NCBI RefSeq assembly: GCF_017488845.2
Contig: NZ_CP083370.1
Coordinates: forward strand, 3,597,501-3,661,500
Reading direction: 5' to 3'
Origin: Ensifer canadensis
GTDB taxonomy: Bacteria > Pseudomonadota > Alphaproteobacteria > Rhizobiales > Rhizobiaceae
DNA length: 64,000 nt
The notes beneath the pieces were generated by a model that had not been told where the DNA came from, made no database searches, and saw only the letters and a list, made by a program, of their open reading frames with translations. This document shows, one piece after another, positions 47,221 to 57,311 of the stretch; position 1 is the stretch's first letter; every line of letters begins with the position of its first letter. The translations under genes and the position numbers were made by a program.

Positions 47221-48633
47221 TTATTTGCGGCGAATCACGGCGGCGTAGAATCCGTCGAGTCCACCGGCAAAGGGTGGATCGAGCGGGAACATCGATGGCG
47301 TGGTGCGCACTTCGCCGAGCGGGGTGATCGCATCTTCAAGGCCCTGCCAATTCTCAGCCAGAACCGGCACCCGCTCATAATCATCGCCGGCTGCGACCAC
47401 CCGGTCGACCACTTCCTCGCCTTCGCGTGGGTCAAGCGAGCAATTGGAGAACACGACGATGCCGCCCGGCTTGACCACCGTCAGCGCGTGGCGCAGCAGG
47501 CGCTCCTGAAGCAGCGCAAGCTTCTCGATGTCCTCCGGACCCTTGGTCCAAAGCACATCCGGGTGACGGCGGGTCGTTCCGGTCGACGAACAGGGGGCAT
47601 CGAGCAAGGCGGCATCGAAAAGTTCGTCCGGCCGAAAGTCGGCCATGTTGGTCTCTTTCATCTGCGCTTCCAGGCCCAATCGCTCGAGATTGCCCTTCAG
47701 ACGCCTCAGCCGGCTCGACGACTGATCAAGCGCCGTCACCTCGGCACCGGCGAGGATAAGCTGCGCCGTCTTACCACCGGGTGCCGCGCAGAGATCGACG
47801 ACGGTCTTCCCGGCAATCGACCCGAAAAGACGGGCAGGGATGGATGCGGCCGCATCCTGAACCCACCACTCGCCATCGGAGAATCCGGCTAAGGAGGGGA
47901 TAGAGCCCGAGAATTCTGCAAGGCGGACTGAGCCTGTCGGCAGCACCGTACCGCCGAGCCGCTCGGCCCAGGCATCCGGATCCGACTTGACAGTCAGATC
48001 GATCGCCGCTGGGGTCAGTTGCGCTTCGGCGATGAGATCGGCCTGTTCGCGTCCATAACGCTCGACCAGCCTGTCGAAGAACCAGTCCGGCATCGCAGGA
48101 ACGGTTCGCAGATTTTCCAGGATCGTGTCCTTCTCGCGCGACAGGCGGCGAAGGATGGCATTGACCAGATTGGCAAACCGGCGGTTTCGCGGATCGGCCT
48201 GCGCCTGCTCGACGGCAAGATCGACGGCGGAATGATCAGGAACGTCGAGATAGAGGATCTGCGCGGCAGCCACTGCGAGCACATGGTCGAGAGCGCGCGC
48301 GCCTTCCGGAAGCGGCGTCTGCAGCATCGAGCCGATTGCCGCCTGGATGCGCGGCAGATGACGCAATGCCGAATTGAGAATGGCGCGCACCAGCGCCCGG
48401 TCGGCCTCGCTCAGTTCGCGGTAGGCCGGATTTCCGTGCTCATGATCGAGCATGCCATCGAGCGAGGTCTTGCGATCGACGACCGCCCCGAGAATCTTGG
48501 CCGCTGCCTGTCGCGTGCGCAGTCCGGGCTTCTCCGGACCGCGCTGCTCTTGCGCAGGCCTCTTCGACTTTGCCGGCTCCTTGCGCGAGCGGTTTTGTTT
48601 CGGACGTGAATCGTTGTTGTTTTCGGCAGACAT
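47221..48633 (-). CDS. rsmB: 16S rRNA m5C methyltransferase (RsmB/Sun family)
   Basis: 470 residues. A Lys/Arg-rich N-terminal tail is followed by a NusB-like RNA-binding domain (about 40-180). The SAM-dependent domain has VVDLCAAPGGKTAQLIL, DAPCSSTGTTRRHPDV with one catalytic cysteine, and VFSNCSLDPREGEEVVD with the other. It methylates a cytosine of 16S rRNA, probably C967. The start ATG 48633 overlaps the htpX stop as TGATG, so the two are translationally coupled. Confidence 0.93.
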   Translation of the reverse strand: MSAENNNDSRPKQNRSRKEPAKSKRPAQEQRGPEKPGLRTRQAAAKILGAVVDRKTSLDGMLDHEHGNPAYRELSEADRALVRAILNSALRHLPRIQAAIGSMLQTPLPEGARALDHVLAVAAAQILYLDVPDHSAVDLAVEQAQADPRNRRFANLVNAILRRLSREKDTILENLRTVPAMPDWFFDRLVERYGREQADLIAEAQLTPAAIDLTVKSDPDAWAERLGGTVLPTGSVRLAEFSGSIPSLAGFSDGEWWVQDAAASIPARLFGSIAGKTVVDLCAAPGGKTAQLILAGAEVTALDQSSSRLRRLKGNLERLGLEAQMKETNMADFRPDELFDAALLDAPCSSTGTTRRHPDVLWTKGPEDIEKLALLQERLLRHALTVVKPGGIVVFSNCSLDPREGEEVVDRVVAAGDDYERVPVLAENWQGLEDAITPLGEVRTTPSMFPLDPPFAGGLDGFYAAVIRRK

Positions 48634-49595
48634 CAGGACCAGGGACCTTTCGGCGGTTCGGAACCACCGCGACCCCAACCGGTAGAGGGAACAGAGCGCG
48701 ATTTGCGCACCGGATTATCAGCCCGAACCGGCGGCGTCGACCCCATGGACATCTCCTGCGCCATCTGTTGCAGGGCCGCAATCCGGTTTTCAGTGTTCGG
48801 ATGGGTCGAAAACAGGTTGTCCATGCGCTCGCCTGAGAGCGGATTGATGATGAACATATGCGCGGTTGCCGGGTTGCGCTCGGCATCGTCATTGTGAATC
48901 CGATGGGCAGCACCAGCGATCTTCTGCAGCGCCGAGGCGAGAGCCAGGGGCTTGCCACAGATTTCGGCGCCACGGCGATCGGCGGAATATTCCCGGGTAC
49001 GGCTGATCGCCATCTGCACCAGCATGGCCGCCATCGGCGCGACGATCATTGCAATCAGCACCCCGACAAAACCGAGCGGGTTGTTGTTGTTTTCGCGATT
49101 GCCGCCAAACAGGAAGGCGAAGTTGCCCAGCATCGAAATGGCGCCGGCAAGCGTGGCTGTCAGCGTCATTGTCAGGGTATCGCGGTTCTGGACGTGCGCC
49201 AGTTCATGCGCCATGACGCCGGCGACCTCGTCGTAGGAGAGCGCGTTGAGCAGTCCGGTCGAGGCGGCAACGGCGGCGTTCTGCGGGTTGCGTCCGGTTG
49301 CAAAGGCGTTCGGCTGCGGGTTGTCGATGACATAGACCCGCGGCATCGGCAGGCCGGCATTCTCAGCGAGATCGCGCACGATGCCGTAATATTCCGGGGC
49401 GCTGCGTTCATCGACCTCCTGCGCACGGTACATGCGCAGCACCATGCGGTCGGAATACCAGTACGAGAAGAAATTCATACCGGCGGCGATGACGAACGCA
49501 ATCATCATGCCGCCACGTCCACCAATGGCGAAGCCAACCGCCATGAACAGGGCGGTCATCACTGCAAGCAGCATGGCGGTGCGAACGAGGTTCAT
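48633..49595 (-). CDS. htpX: membrane metalloprotease HtpX
   Basis: A 320-residue M48 protease. Two N-terminal helices ([18 protein letters not shown] and [16 protein letters not shown]) are followed by the zinc motif [18 protein letters not shown], two more helices, and the third ligand glutamate in [23 protein letters not shown]. It degrades misfolded membrane proteins. The last ~30 residues are a low-complexity Pro/Gly tail. Upstream lies a CACGTG-centred palindrome (49617-49632). Confidence 0.95.
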   Translation of the reverse strand: MNLVRTAMLLAVMTALFMAVGFAIGGRGGMMIAFVIAAGMNFFSYWYSDRMVLRMYRAQEVDERSAPEYYGIVRDLAENAGLPMPRVYVIDNPQPNAFATGRNPQNAAVAASTGLLNALSYDEVAGVMAHELAHVQNRDTLTMTLTATLAGAISMLGNFAFLFGGNRENNNNPLGFVGVLIAMIVAPMAAMLVQMAISRTREYSADRRGAEICGKPLALASALQKIAGAAHRIHNDDAERNPATAHMFIINPLSGERMDNLFSTHPNTENRIAALQQMAQEMSMGSTPPVRADNPVRKSRSVPSTGWGRGGSEPPKGPWS

Positions 49596-49616
49596 GAAGA
49601 GGCTCCGGGTCGTCGA

Positions 49617-49632
49617 CGTTTCACGTGAATCA
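49617..49632. promoter_or_regulatory. parS-like CACGTG palindrome in the htpX upstream region
   Basis: CGTTTCACGTGAATCA matches the general parS consensus TGTTTCACGTGAAACA at 14 of 16 positions. It is 22 bases upstream of the htpX ATG. It could be a weak ParB site about 12 kb from parB, or an unrelated regulator site. Confidence 0.4.
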
Positions 49633-49720
49633 GGGTTTCCGTTCGGACAACGGCGCCTTATATGATGGGTGCAAATGCCCCGTTCTTCAATACAGATGCA
49701 CGAATCCGGATACTGGCGAG

Positions 49721-49921
49721 ATGCAGAACGACAACGACAATGCCCCCGACCGCCCGAAAAAGCCGCTGCCTGCCGCGGCCATGCGCGCGCTGAAGGAAGC
49801 GGAGGAGCGTCGGCAGGCTGAAGCGGAGAAGGTTATGCCGACAGAAATCGGCGGCCGCGGCGGCGCCGACCCGGCACGCTTCGGCGACTGGGAAATCAAG
49901 GGTAGGGCGATCGATTTCTGA
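49721..49921 (+). CDS. DUF1674 protein, succinate dehydrogenase assembly factor 4 homologue
   Basis: A 66-residue protein, [20 protein letters not shown]..., with the diagnostic C-terminus [20 protein letters not shown] plus RAIDF shared with mitochondrial SdhAF4. It assists assembly of the flavinylated SdhA subunit. I start at ATG 49721, which gives a normal length; the open frame extends upstream without homology. It converges on the acsA gene, with a bidirectional terminator between. Confidence 0.9.
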   Translation: MQNDNDNAPDRPKKPLPAAAMRALKEAEERRQAEAEKVMPTEIGGRGGADPARFGDWEIKGRAIDF

Positions 49922-50114
49922 GAATGCTCTCAGACGGGTTTGAAGCGAAGGAACATTTCCTTCTTTGGGATCGTCCGAAAACAACCGTGGGTCATATCGA
50001 TCTCCTGCTGCCGCCCGGGAACTCCGCTTACCGTCAATCGGAATCCGGCTCACAAACGCCCGTCGATGACCCAGTCGTCTATTCAGTCCACCGCCTCGGT
50101 ACGAAACATCATAC

Positions 50115-50145
50115 AAAAAAGGGCGGCTCGAAGCCGCCCTTTTTA
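50115..50145. terminator. bidirectional intrinsic terminator
   Basis: An 8-bp stem GGGCGGCT (50121-50128) with its complement (50132-50139) is flanked by AAAAAA on the left and TTTTT on the right. It serves the DUF1674 gene from the left and acsA from the right. The rest of 49922-50158 shows no gene. Confidence 0.85.
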
Positions 50146-50158
50146 CCGTGCGTTGCTG

Positions 50159-52108
50159 TTAAGCCTTGTTCTGCCGGTTGGCGATCAGGTCTTCCACAAC
50201 AGCCGGATCGGCAAGCGTTGAGGTGTCACCAAGCGCACCGAAATCGTCTTCCGCGATCTTGCGCAGGATGCGGCGCATGATCTTGCCCGAGCGGGTCTTC
50301 GGCAGGCCGGGGGCAAACTGGATCTTGTCTGGCGTCGCGATCGGGCCGATTTCCGAGCGGACGTGCTTTACCAGCGCCTGACGCAGATCGTCATTGCCGA
50401 CCTCACCCGCCATCAGCGAGACGTAGCAGTAGATGCCCTGTCCCTTGATCGGGTGCGGATAGCCGACGACGGCTGCCTCGGACACCAGATGGTGCGAGAC
50501 AAGCGCCGATTCGACTTCGGCCGTGCCCAGCCGGTGTCCGGAGACGTTGAGCACGTCGTCGACGCGGCCGGTGATCCAATAGTAGCCATCCTCGTCGCGA
50601 CGGCAGCCGTCACCCGTAAAATACTTGCCCTTGTAGGTGGCGAAGTAGGTCTGGCCGAAGCGTGCATGATCGCCATAGATCGTGCGCATCTGGCCGGGCC
50701 AGCTGTCGGTGATGCAGAGGTTGCCGTCGGCAGGTCCTTCGAGCACGTTGCCTTCGTTGTCGACCAGCTGCGGCTGGACGCCGAAGAAGGGCCGCGTCGC
50801 CGATCCGGGCTTGAGATCGGTCGCGCCCGGCAGCGGCGTGATCAGGATGCCGCCGGTTTCCGTCTGCCACCAGGTGTCGACGATCGGCGATTTCTGATCG
50901 CCAACGACGTTGTAGTACCATTCCCAGGCTTCCGGGTTGATCGGTTCGCCGACCGAACCGAGCAGGCGCAGCGACGAGCGCGAGGCGCGCTTGACGAAAT
51001 CGTCGCCGGCGCCCATCAGCGAGCGGATTGCCGTCGGCGCGGTGTAGAAGACGTTGACCTTGTGCTTGTCGATGACTTCCCAGAAGCGGCCTGCGTCGGG
51101 GAAGTTCGGAACGCCCTCGAACATCACGGTGGTCGCCGCGTTGGCGAGCGGTCCGTAGACGATGTAGGAATGGCCGGTCACCCAGCCGACATCCGCCGTG
51201 CACCAATAGATATCGCCGTCGCGATAGTCGAACACGTATTCATGGGTCATCGAGGCATAGACGAGGTAGCCGCCGGTGGTGTGCAGCACGCCCTTCGGCT
51301 TGCCGGTCGAGCCCGAGGTGTAGAGGATGAACAACGGGTCTTCCGCCTTCATCTTCGCCGGCTCGCAATGCGGCTTCACGGTCGCAGTTTCCTGGTGGTA
51401 CCAGAGGTCGCGGCCCGGCGCCCAGCCGATCTTGCCGCCGGTGCGGCGCACGACCAGCACCTTGTTGACGATCACGTGCTGCTTGGCGGCGATGTCGATC
51501 GCGGTGTCGGTATTTTCCTTCAGCGGCACCGGCTTGCCACCGCGCACGCCCTCGTCACAGGTGATGACGAAGGTGGATTCGCAGTCGACGATGCGGCCGG
51601 CGAGCGCGTCCGGCGAGAAGCCGCCGAACACGACCGAATGAATGGCGCCGATGCGCGCGCAGGCAAGCATCGCGTAGGATGCTTCCGGGATCATCGGCAT
51701 GTAGATGGTGACGCGGTCGCCCTTCTTGACGCCATGCTTCTTCAGGACGTTGGCAAGCCGACAAACCTGCTCGTAGAGCTGGTTGTAGGTGATCTTCTTG
51801 TCGATATAGGGGTTGTCGCCTTCCCAGATGATCGCCGTCTTTTCGCCGTGCGTCTTCAGGTGGCGGTCGATGCAATTGTAGGAGACGTTGGTGAGGCCGT
51901 CCTCGTACCACTTGATCGAGACCTTGCCCTTGAAAGAGGTGTTCTTGACCTTGGTATAGGGCTTGAACCAGTCGATCCGTTTGCCGTGTTTGCCCCAGAA
52001 CTTGGCCGGGTCCTCGACACTTTCCTCATACCACTTCAGATAGGTCGCGTTATCGAGCAGCGTCCGGCTCTTGGCAGACTTCAACACCGGATAGATCTTG
52101 GCGGACAT
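50159..52108 (-). CDS. acsA: acetyl-CoA synthetase (AMP-forming)
   Basis: A 649-residue enzyme activating acetate to acetyl-CoA through acetyl-AMP. Visible: [20 protein letters not shown] (P-loop), [28 protein letters not shown] (acetate-pocket Trp), [31 protein letters not shown], and the acetylatable C-terminal lysine in [17 protein letters not shown]. Start ATG 52108 behind GGGAGGAA; sequence further upstream is intergenic. Single gene. Confidence 0.97.
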   Translation of the reverse strand: MSAKIYPVLKSAKSRTLLDNATYLKWYEESVEDPAKFWGKHGKRIDWFKPYTKVKNTSFKGKVSIKWYEDGLTNVSYNCIDRHLKTHGEKTAIIWEGDNPYIDKKITYNQLYEQVCRLANVLKKHGVKKGDRVTIYMPMIPEASYAMLACARIGAIHSVVFGGFSPDALAGRIVDCESTFVITCDEGVRGGKPVPLKENTDTAIDIAAKQHVIVNKVLVVRRTGGKIGWAPGRDLWYHQETATVKPHCEPAKMKAEDPLFILYTSGSTGKPKGVLHTTGGYLVYASMTHEYVFDYRDGDIYWCTADVGWVTGHSYIVYGPLANAATTVMFEGVPNFPDAGRFWEVIDKHKVNVFYTAPTAIRSLMGAGDDFVKRASRSSLRLLGSVGEPINPEAWEWYYNVVGDQKSPIVDTWWQTETGGILITPLPGATDLKPGSATRPFFGVQPQLVDNEGNVLEGPADGNLCITDSWPGQMRTIYGDHARFGQTYFATYKGKYFTGDGCRRDEDGYYWITGRVDDVLNVSGHRLGTAEVESALVSHHLVSEAAVVGYPHPIKGQGIYCYVSLMAGEVGNDDLRQALVKHVRSEIGPIATPDKIQFAPGLPKTRSGKIMRRILRKIAEDDFGALGDTSTLADPAVVEDLIANRQNKA

Positions 52109-52331
52109 TCGTTCCTCCCTGCGCATTCCTGTCTGAGGTCCCTCCCGGGGACCCCGCCTCGGCGACGAGTCATAGCAGGTCAAAGCCGCGCCGCAATTAG
52201 ACAAAAGGACATTTGGAACTGGAGAATTGCAATTTTGAGACAACGACGCTATAGAGGCGCTCAATTCCCGGAAATCAGTGGTAGACTCCACGGCCCGCGA
52301 CACCGGCGCGGCGGACAAAAGGACTATATCC

Positions 52332-53033
52332 ATGGCTCAGCAACTGCTTATGCCCAAGGCAACAGCCGTCTGGCTCGTCGACAATACGGCATTGTCGTTC
52401 GAACAGATTGCAACGTTTTGCAAGCTGCATCCGCTCGAAGTGAAGGCGATCGCAGACGGTGAATCGGCACAGGGCATCAAGGGTCTAGATCCAATCGCAA
52501 CCGGACAGCTGTCGCGCGACGAGATCGCCCGCGCCGAGGCAAATCCGAACCACAAGCTCAAGCTTTCGGAGCCGAAAGTCCGTGTTCCCGACTCCAAGCG
52601 CAAGGGCCCGCGCTACACGCCGGTCTCCAAGCGCCAGGATCGCCCGAATGCCATTCTCTGGCTGGTTCGCAACCATCCCGAGCTGAAGGACGCGCAGATT
52701 TCCCGCCTCGTCGGCACCACGAAGTCGACGATCGAGCAGATTCGCGAGCGCACCCACTGGAACTCGACGAACCTGACGCCGATGGATCCGGTAACGCTTG
52801 GCCTGTGCTCGCAGATCGATCTCGACCTTGAAGTCGAACGCGCCGCCAAGGGCCGTCCGCTGCCGACAGCCGCCGAGCTCGGCGCGACGCTCGAAGCAGC
52901 CCAGGAAACAGAAAAGCTCAACTTCAGCTACGAGCGCGAAGAAGAGAAGGAAATCGATGCGGATGCCGTCTTCGCCAAGCTCAAGTCGCTGAAGTCGGAT
53001 CGCAAGGACGAGGACGAAGACGATCAATATTGA
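52332..53033 (+). CDS. trcR: cell-cycle transcriptional regulator TrcR (DUF1013)
   Basis: A 233-residue member of a family confined to alphaproteobacteria, DUF1013. It begins [20 protein letters not shown], then [20 protein letters not shown] (helix-turn-helix-like) and the conserved [41 protein letters not shown] second DNA-binding-like region; an acidic tail ends DEDEDDQY. Start ATG 52332. Known members act in cell-cycle transcription. Own terminator directly downstream. Confidence 0.88.
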   Translation: MAQQLLMPKATAVWLVDNTALSFEQIATFCKLHPLEVKAIADGESAQGIKGLDPIATGQLSRDEIARAEANPNHKLKLSEPKVRVPDSKRKGPRYTPVSKRQDRPNAILWLVRNHPELKDAQISRLVGTTKSTIEQIRERTHWNSTNLTPMDPVTLGLCSQIDLDLEVERAAKGRPLPTAAELGATLEAAQETEKLNFSYEREEEKEIDADAVFAKLKSLKSDRKDEDEDDQY

Positions 53034-53055
53034 TCGACTTGTCATGACCTGACGA

Positions 53056-53085
53056 AAGCCCGGATCGCTCGATCCGGGCTTTTTT
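53056..53085 (+). terminator. intrinsic terminator of trcR
   Basis: An 11-bp perfect stem AAGCCCGGATC (53056-53066) with its complement (53071-53081), GCTC loop and a TTTTTT tail. It also lies just beyond the convergent ectC stop. Confidence 0.85.
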
Positions 53086-53096
53086 GTTTGCCAGAT

Positions 53097-53483
53097 TCAG
53101 TAGGCCGAACCGGACTGGTCCTTCAGATTGTGGCGCTCGGTCCCCTTGAGCGGTGGATTGAAGACACTGACGAGGATGAGATCCTCATTTTTTCCTCCCC
53201 GCAGGAAATGTTTGTCGTGCTGATCGAGCACGTAGATGTCGCCCTGACGAATCGGAAAGACATTGCCCTGCATATCCTCCACCTCGCCCTGGCCGGCGAT
53301 GCAGTAGCAAGCCTCAAGATGGTTGCGGTACTCCAGCAATGAGACCGTATTGGCGCGAACGACGGTGTGGCAAACGGTAAAACCCATGCCATCTTTTTCC
53401 GTCAGCAGTCGGTGGCTGGTGCCGCTCCCCCATTCGACGAAATGATCGGTGGCCTCGATATCCTGCAGGCTGCGCACGAACAT
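53097..53483 (-). CDS. ectC: ectoine synthase (orphan EctC)
   Basis: A 128-residue cupin, [20 protein letters not shown]..., with the EctC pattern throughout. It keeps the three residues known to bind the active-site iron, Glu57 (HLEACY), Tyr84 (GDIYVLD) and His92 (KHFLRGG). It cyclises N-gamma-acetyl-diaminobutyrate to ectoine. No ectA, ectB or ectD is nearby, so the host must get the precursor elsewhere or use the enzyme differently. Strong AGGAGG before ATG 53483. Divergent from a LysR regulator. Confidence 0.92.
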   Translation of the reverse strand: MFVRSLQDIEATDHFVEWGSGTSHRLLTEKDGMGFTVCHTVVRANTVSLLEYRNHLEACYCIAGQGEVEDMQGNVFPIRQGDIYVLDQHDKHFLRGGKNEDLILVSVFNPPLKGTERHNLKDQSGSAY

Positions 53484-53620
53484 GTGCTATATCCTCCTAT
53501 GAGAAATTCTTACATGACGAAGACCGGAATGCGTTCTCGTGATGTTGAAATCCTTATCCCACGGGACTTTTCGATAGAAAAACAACGATTTCTCAAGAGG
53601 TGGTTGAGGAGAATTTGCAG

Positions 53621-54490
53621 ATGCTTCCGCCACTCGGCATGCTTCGCGCATTCGAGGCCGCCGCCCGGCTCGCCAGCTTTTCACGTGCCGCGGACGAGCT
53701 GCATGTCACACACGCTGCAGTTAGCCATCAGATAAGGCTGCTCGAGGAATGGTTCGGCCGGCCGTTGTTCCGGCGGGAAAAGCGCGGCGTCGGTCTCCTT
53801 CCTGACGCCGAGCGGTTGGCCGACGCCTTGACATCGTGTTTTGCGCGCATCGCGATCGAAACAGAAATGCTGCGCGCCAACGCCAAATCATCGATCACCG
53901 TCGCTTGCATCCCATCGATCGCCACGCGCTGGCTGATACCGGCGCTCAGCGATTTCCTCGAACGGCACCCGGACGTCGATGTAAAGGTAATCTACGCGAT
54001 GGCCGAGCAGAGGCTGCGGGAGACGGGTTGCGACGTGCTCATCACGCTCGGTGCGGACCTATCCGTCGGGACGCAATGCGACCGGCTGTTTTCGCGTGCG
54101 AACCGCCCGGTCGCCAGCCCTCGTTACATCGAGCGCAAAGGCGCGCTCGACACACCAGAGGCAATCACCACCGCCGACCTGCTTCACGACGAGACGATCG
54201 CGCGGTGGCAAGAATGGTTTGCGACAGCCGGCCTGCCCATGGCTCGACCGCCGCGCCGCGGTCCGGTTTTCCAGGATTTCAACCTGCTGGCGACGGCCGT
54301 GATCGCCGGCCATGGCGTGGCGCTCTGCCCGGTCGAAGTCTTTCGCCGCGAGATCGAGCACGGCGATCTCATCGTCCTCTCGCCGATCGCCACACTTGAA
54401 GACGAGAGTTACTACCTCATCACCAAGAACCTGCGCAGCAAACCGGTGGCGGCCTTCAGCACGTGGTTCAGTTCCGTCGTTCGAATCTGA
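53621..54490 (+). CDS. LysR family regulator (GcvA-like) beside ectC
   Basis: 289 residues. The winged helix is LGMLRAFEAAARLASFSRAADELHVTHAAVSHQIRLLEEWFGRPLFRRE, very like GcvA/AmpR-type regulators. The effector domain begins about residue 90 (SITVACIPSIATRWLIPALSDFLERHP). I take ATG 53621 with GAGGAG 9 bases before it; GTG 53600 is an alternative. Divergent from ectC with 137 bp between, so it is the obvious candidate regulator of ectC. Confidence 0.9.
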   Translation: MLPPLGMLRAFEAAARLASFSRAADELHVTHAAVSHQIRLLEEWFGRPLFRREKRGVGLLPDAERLADALTSCFARIAIETEMLRANAKSSITVACIPSIATRWLIPALSDFLERHPDVDVKVIYAMAEQRLRETGCDVLITLGADLSVGTQCDRLFSRANRPVASPRYIERKGALDTPEAITTADLLHDETIARWQEWFATAGLPMARPPRRGPVFQDFNLLATAVIAGHGVALCPVEVFRREIEHGDLIVLSPIATLEDESYYLITKNLRSKPVAAFSTWFSSVVRI

Positions 54491-54499
54491 GGCATGCTC

Positions 54500-54603
54500 C
54501 TGCATGTTTCCTTAAATCCTATTCGATTTAAGGATAAAAACATGCAGCCATTCAAAGTGCTACAGCGACCTTTGCGCGTCTAATAAGACGCGCGGCGCTG
54601 TAG
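54500..54603 (-). repeat. second intergenic repeat family, copy 3 (inverted)
   Basis: Reverse complement of the copies at 41655 and 43325: TGCATGTTTCCTTAAATCC opens the element and GCGTCTAATAAGACGC lies before the closing CTGTAG. It lies between the LysR stop and the convergent prpE stop, filling the gap. Confidence 0.82.
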
Positions 54604-54612
54604 AATGCACGA

Positions 54613-56520
54613 TCAGATGCCGATACCCTTGGAATGAAGCACCGCGGCAATCTCATCGAGGATCGCTGGGTCGTCGATTGTCGCCGGCATTTTCCACGGT
54701 TGGCGATCGGCGATCTTCTGGATCGTCGCGCGCAGGATCTTGCCGGATCGGGTTTTCGGCAGCCGCTTGACGCACATCGCCACGCGGAAGGCGGCCACCG
54801 GCCCGATGCGATCACGCACGAGGCTGATGACCTCCCGTTCGATCTCGGATGTTTCACGGGAAACATTCGAGTTGATGACCAGAAAGCCGGCGGGGATCTG
54901 ACCCTTCAGCGCGTCGGCGATGCCGATGACGGCACATTCCGCCACATCCGGATGGCTGGCGCACACTTCCTCCATGGCGCCCGTCGACAACCGGTGACCG
55001 GCGACATTGATGATGTCGTCGGTGCGCGCCATGATGAAGACATAGCCGTCATCGTCGAGGTAGCCGGCATCGGCCGTCTTGTAGTAGCCGGGAAACTCCT
55101 CGAGATAGGCCGCGCGAAACCGATGGTCGGCATTCCAGAGTGTCGGCAGACACCCTGGAGGCAAAGGCAGTTTGACCACGACGTTGCCCAGCGTGCCCGC
55201 TTCGACCGGATGACCGGCGTCGTCGAGGATCTGGACATCGTAGCCGGGTAACGGAACAGCCGGTGATCCGTATTTGACAGGCAGGAGTCCGAGTCCGAGC
55301 GGATTGCCGGCAACAGGCCAGCCCGTTTCCGTCTGCCACCAATGGTCGATGATCGGCACACCGAGCGCCCTTTCCGCCCAGCAGATCGTGTCGGGGTCGG
55401 CCCGTTCACCGGCCAGAAACAACGCACGAAACCGAGAAAGATCATGGTTCGTCACCAGCGACGCATCCGGATCCTCCTTGCGAATGGCGCGCAGCGCCGT
55501 CGGAGCGGTGAACATGACGGCCACGCCGTGTTCCGCGATAATCCGCCAGTAGGTTCCGGGATCCGGCGTGCCGACGGGCTTGCCTTCGAACAGGATCGAG
55601 GTGTTGCCGTTGAGAAGCGGCCCATAGACGATGAACGAATGCCCGACGACCCAGCCGATGTCGGACGCCGCCCAGAAGACCTCACCGGGCTGAACGCCGA
55701 AGAAATTCTGCATCGACCATTTGAGCGCAACCATGTGGCCGCCATTGTCGCGCACCACGCCCTTCGGCTGGCCTGTGGTGCCGGAGGTATAGAGCACGTA
55801 AAGCGGATCGGTGGACGCCACCGGCGTGCAACCGGCCTCGTCGCCCGCATCCTTTGCCGCCGCAAGCGCTGTGGCATAGTCGATATCGCGCACCGGCGTC
55901 ATATCCGCCTGCAGCATCTCGCGCTGATAGACAAGGCAATGCGCCGGTTTGTGTTCGGCGATCGTCAGCGCCGCATCGAGCAGCGGCTTGTAGGCGACCG
56001 TGCGACCGGGCTCGATGCCGCAGCTGGCCGACACGATGAGCTTGGCCCGGCAATCGTCGATGCGAACGGCGAGTTCGTTGGCGGCGAAGCCGCCAAACAC
56101 CACCGAATGCACCGCGCCGATGCGCGCGGCGGCAAGCATCGCCACCGCCGCCTGCGGGATCATCGGCATATAGATGATGATGCGATCGCCTTTGTCGACG
56201 CCGAGCTTGCGGTAGACGGCGGCCAGCGCCTTGACGTCGTCGAGCAACGCTCCATAGGAGATGCGCTCGATGCTAGACGTGACCGGGCTGTCGTAGATGA
56301 AGGCGATCTGCTCGCCACGACCGGCTTCGACATGCCGGTCCAGGCAATTGTAGCAGCTGTTGGTCAGCCCGCCGGGAAACCAGTGGCCATAAATGCCCCC
56401 TTCAGCCTCGAAGGCGCGCTCCGGCCTCTCGAACCAGTCGATCGCCTCTGCCGCCTCAGACCAGAACCCCTCCGGATCCGTCTTCCACGCGCCGTACACT
56501 TCGGAATAGCGGCTCGCCAT
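54613..56520 (-). CDS. prpE: propionyl-CoA synthetase (acyl-CoA synthetase, AMP-forming)
   Basis: A 635-residue acyl-CoA synthetase. Visible: YVLYTSGTTGQPKGVVRDNGGH, the KWSMQNFFGVQPGEVFWAASDIGWVVGHSFIVYGPLL region typical of PrpE, DHWWQTETGWPVAGN, DGYVFIMARTDDIINVAGHRLSTGAMEE and the C-terminal [19 protein letters not shown] with the acetylatable lysine. It makes propionyl-CoA from propionate. Start ATG 56520 (MASRYSEVY). Single gene away from any 2-methylcitrate cycle genes. Contains a parS-like sequence at 54850. Confidence 0.93.
   Translation of the reverse strand: MASRYSEVYGAWKTDPEGFWSEAAEAIDWFERPERAFEAEGGIYGHWFPGGLTNSCYNCLDRHVEAGRGEQIAFIYDSPVTSSIERISYGALLDDVKALAAVYRKLGVDKGDRIIIYMPMIPQAAVAMLAAARIGAVHSVVFGGFAANELAVRIDDCRAKLIVSASCGIEPGRTVAYKPLLDAALTIAEHKPAHCLVYQREMLQADMTPVRDIDYATALAAAKDAGDEAGCTPVASTDPLYVLYTSGTTGQPKGVVRDNGGHMVALKWSMQNFFGVQPGEVFWAASDIGWVVGHSFIVYGPLLNGNTSILFEGKPVGTPDPGTYWRIIAEHGVAVMFTAPTALRAIRKEDPDASLVTNHDLSRFRALFLAGERADPDTICWAERALGVPIIDHWWQTETGWPVAGNPLGLGLLPVKYGSPAVPLPGYDVQILDDAGHPVEAGTLGNVVVKLPLPPGCLPTLWNADHRFRAAYLEEFPGYYKTADAGYLDDDGYVFIMARTDDIINVAGHRLSTGAMEEVCASHPDVAECAVIGIADALKGQIPAGFLVINSNVSRETSEIEREVISLVRDRIGPVAAFRVAMCVKRLPKTRSGKILRATIQKIADRQPWKMPATIDDPAILDEIAAVLHSKGIGI
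54850..54865. promoter_or_regulatory. candidate parS (ParB-binding) site inside prpE
   Basis: TGTTTCACGGGAAACA matches the near-universal parS consensus TGTTTCACGTGAAACA at 15 of 16 positions; only the central T is G. It lies in the coding part of prpE, about 7 kb from the parB stop, within the usual distance of parS clusters from parAB. ParB binding is inferred. Confidence 0.55.
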
Positions 56521-56633
56521 ATCCGTTCTCCTCCCAATGCATGCCGGGCGATGCCCGGCCTCCTCGTGCACAAGGATAGGCTAATGAGAACGAAGGTGAA
56601 CCCCGACGAAAGCGTAATGCGACGTTTTGGCCG

Positions 56634-57311
56634 TCAGCGTGATCCGAAAATTGCCGAACCGACGCGCACGCTGGTCGCGCCGAACTGGACCGCCGTTTCG
56701 AAATCTCCGGACATGCCCATCGACAGCCTGTCGAGCATGCACGCGCCGGCTAGTTTCGCCAACAGCGCAAAATGCGGACCGGGGTTCTCGTCGACAGGCG
56801 GAATGCACATCAGACCCTCGATAACCATATCCAGTTCCTCGCGGCAGAAGGTCACGAACGCGATGGTTTCTGCAGGCGCAATTCCGGCCTTCTGCGGTTC
56901 CAGACCGGTGTTGACCTGGACATAGAGACGAAGCGTCCTGTCCTGGCGCTTCATTTCCGCCGAGATCGCCCGGGCAATTTTCTCGCGATCGACGGTCTCG
57001 ATGACATCAAACAGGGCAACGGCTTCTGCCGCCTTGTTGGACTGCAGCGGCCCGATCAGATGCAGCGCCAGATCGGGGCTTTCGCCCTTCAGCAGCGGCC
57101 ATTTGCCCTGTGCTTCCTGCACGCGGTTTTCGCCGAACACGCGTTGGCCGGCCTCGATCACCGGACGGATCGCGTCAGCGTCGAATGTCTTGGAAACGGC
57201 AACGAGGCTGACGGCATTCTTTGGGCGCTTTGCCGCCCTTTCCGCCGTGTGAATCCGGCTCACGACATCCTGTAACCGCTCTTGAACTTCCATGGATATA
57301 TTCTCCGACAT
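56634..57311 (-). CDS. YggS-type PLP homeostasis protein
   Basis: A ~225-residue single-domain PLP-binding TIM barrel. The PLP lysine is in SLVAVSKTFDADAIRPVIEAG, followed by FGENRVQEAQGKW, LHLIGPLQSNKAAEA and the phosphate-binding LSMGMSGDFETAVQFGATSVRVGSAIFG. It keeps free PLP low and affects amino-acid metabolism. I start at ATG 57311 (MSENISMEV) with GGAAGG 5 bases upstream; ATG 57293 is a shorter choice. Divergent from leuS. Confidence 0.93.
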   Translation of the reverse strand: MSENISMEVQERLQDVVSRIHTAERAAKRPKNAVSLVAVSKTFDADAIRPVIEAGQRVFGENRVQEAQGKWPLLKGESPDLALHLIGPLQSNKAAEAVALFDVIETVDREKIARAISAEMKRQDRTLRLYVQVNTGLEPQKAGIAPAETIAFVTFCREELDMVIEGLMCIPPVDENPGPHFALLAKLAGACMLDRLSMGMSGDFETAVQFGATSVRVGSAIFGSR

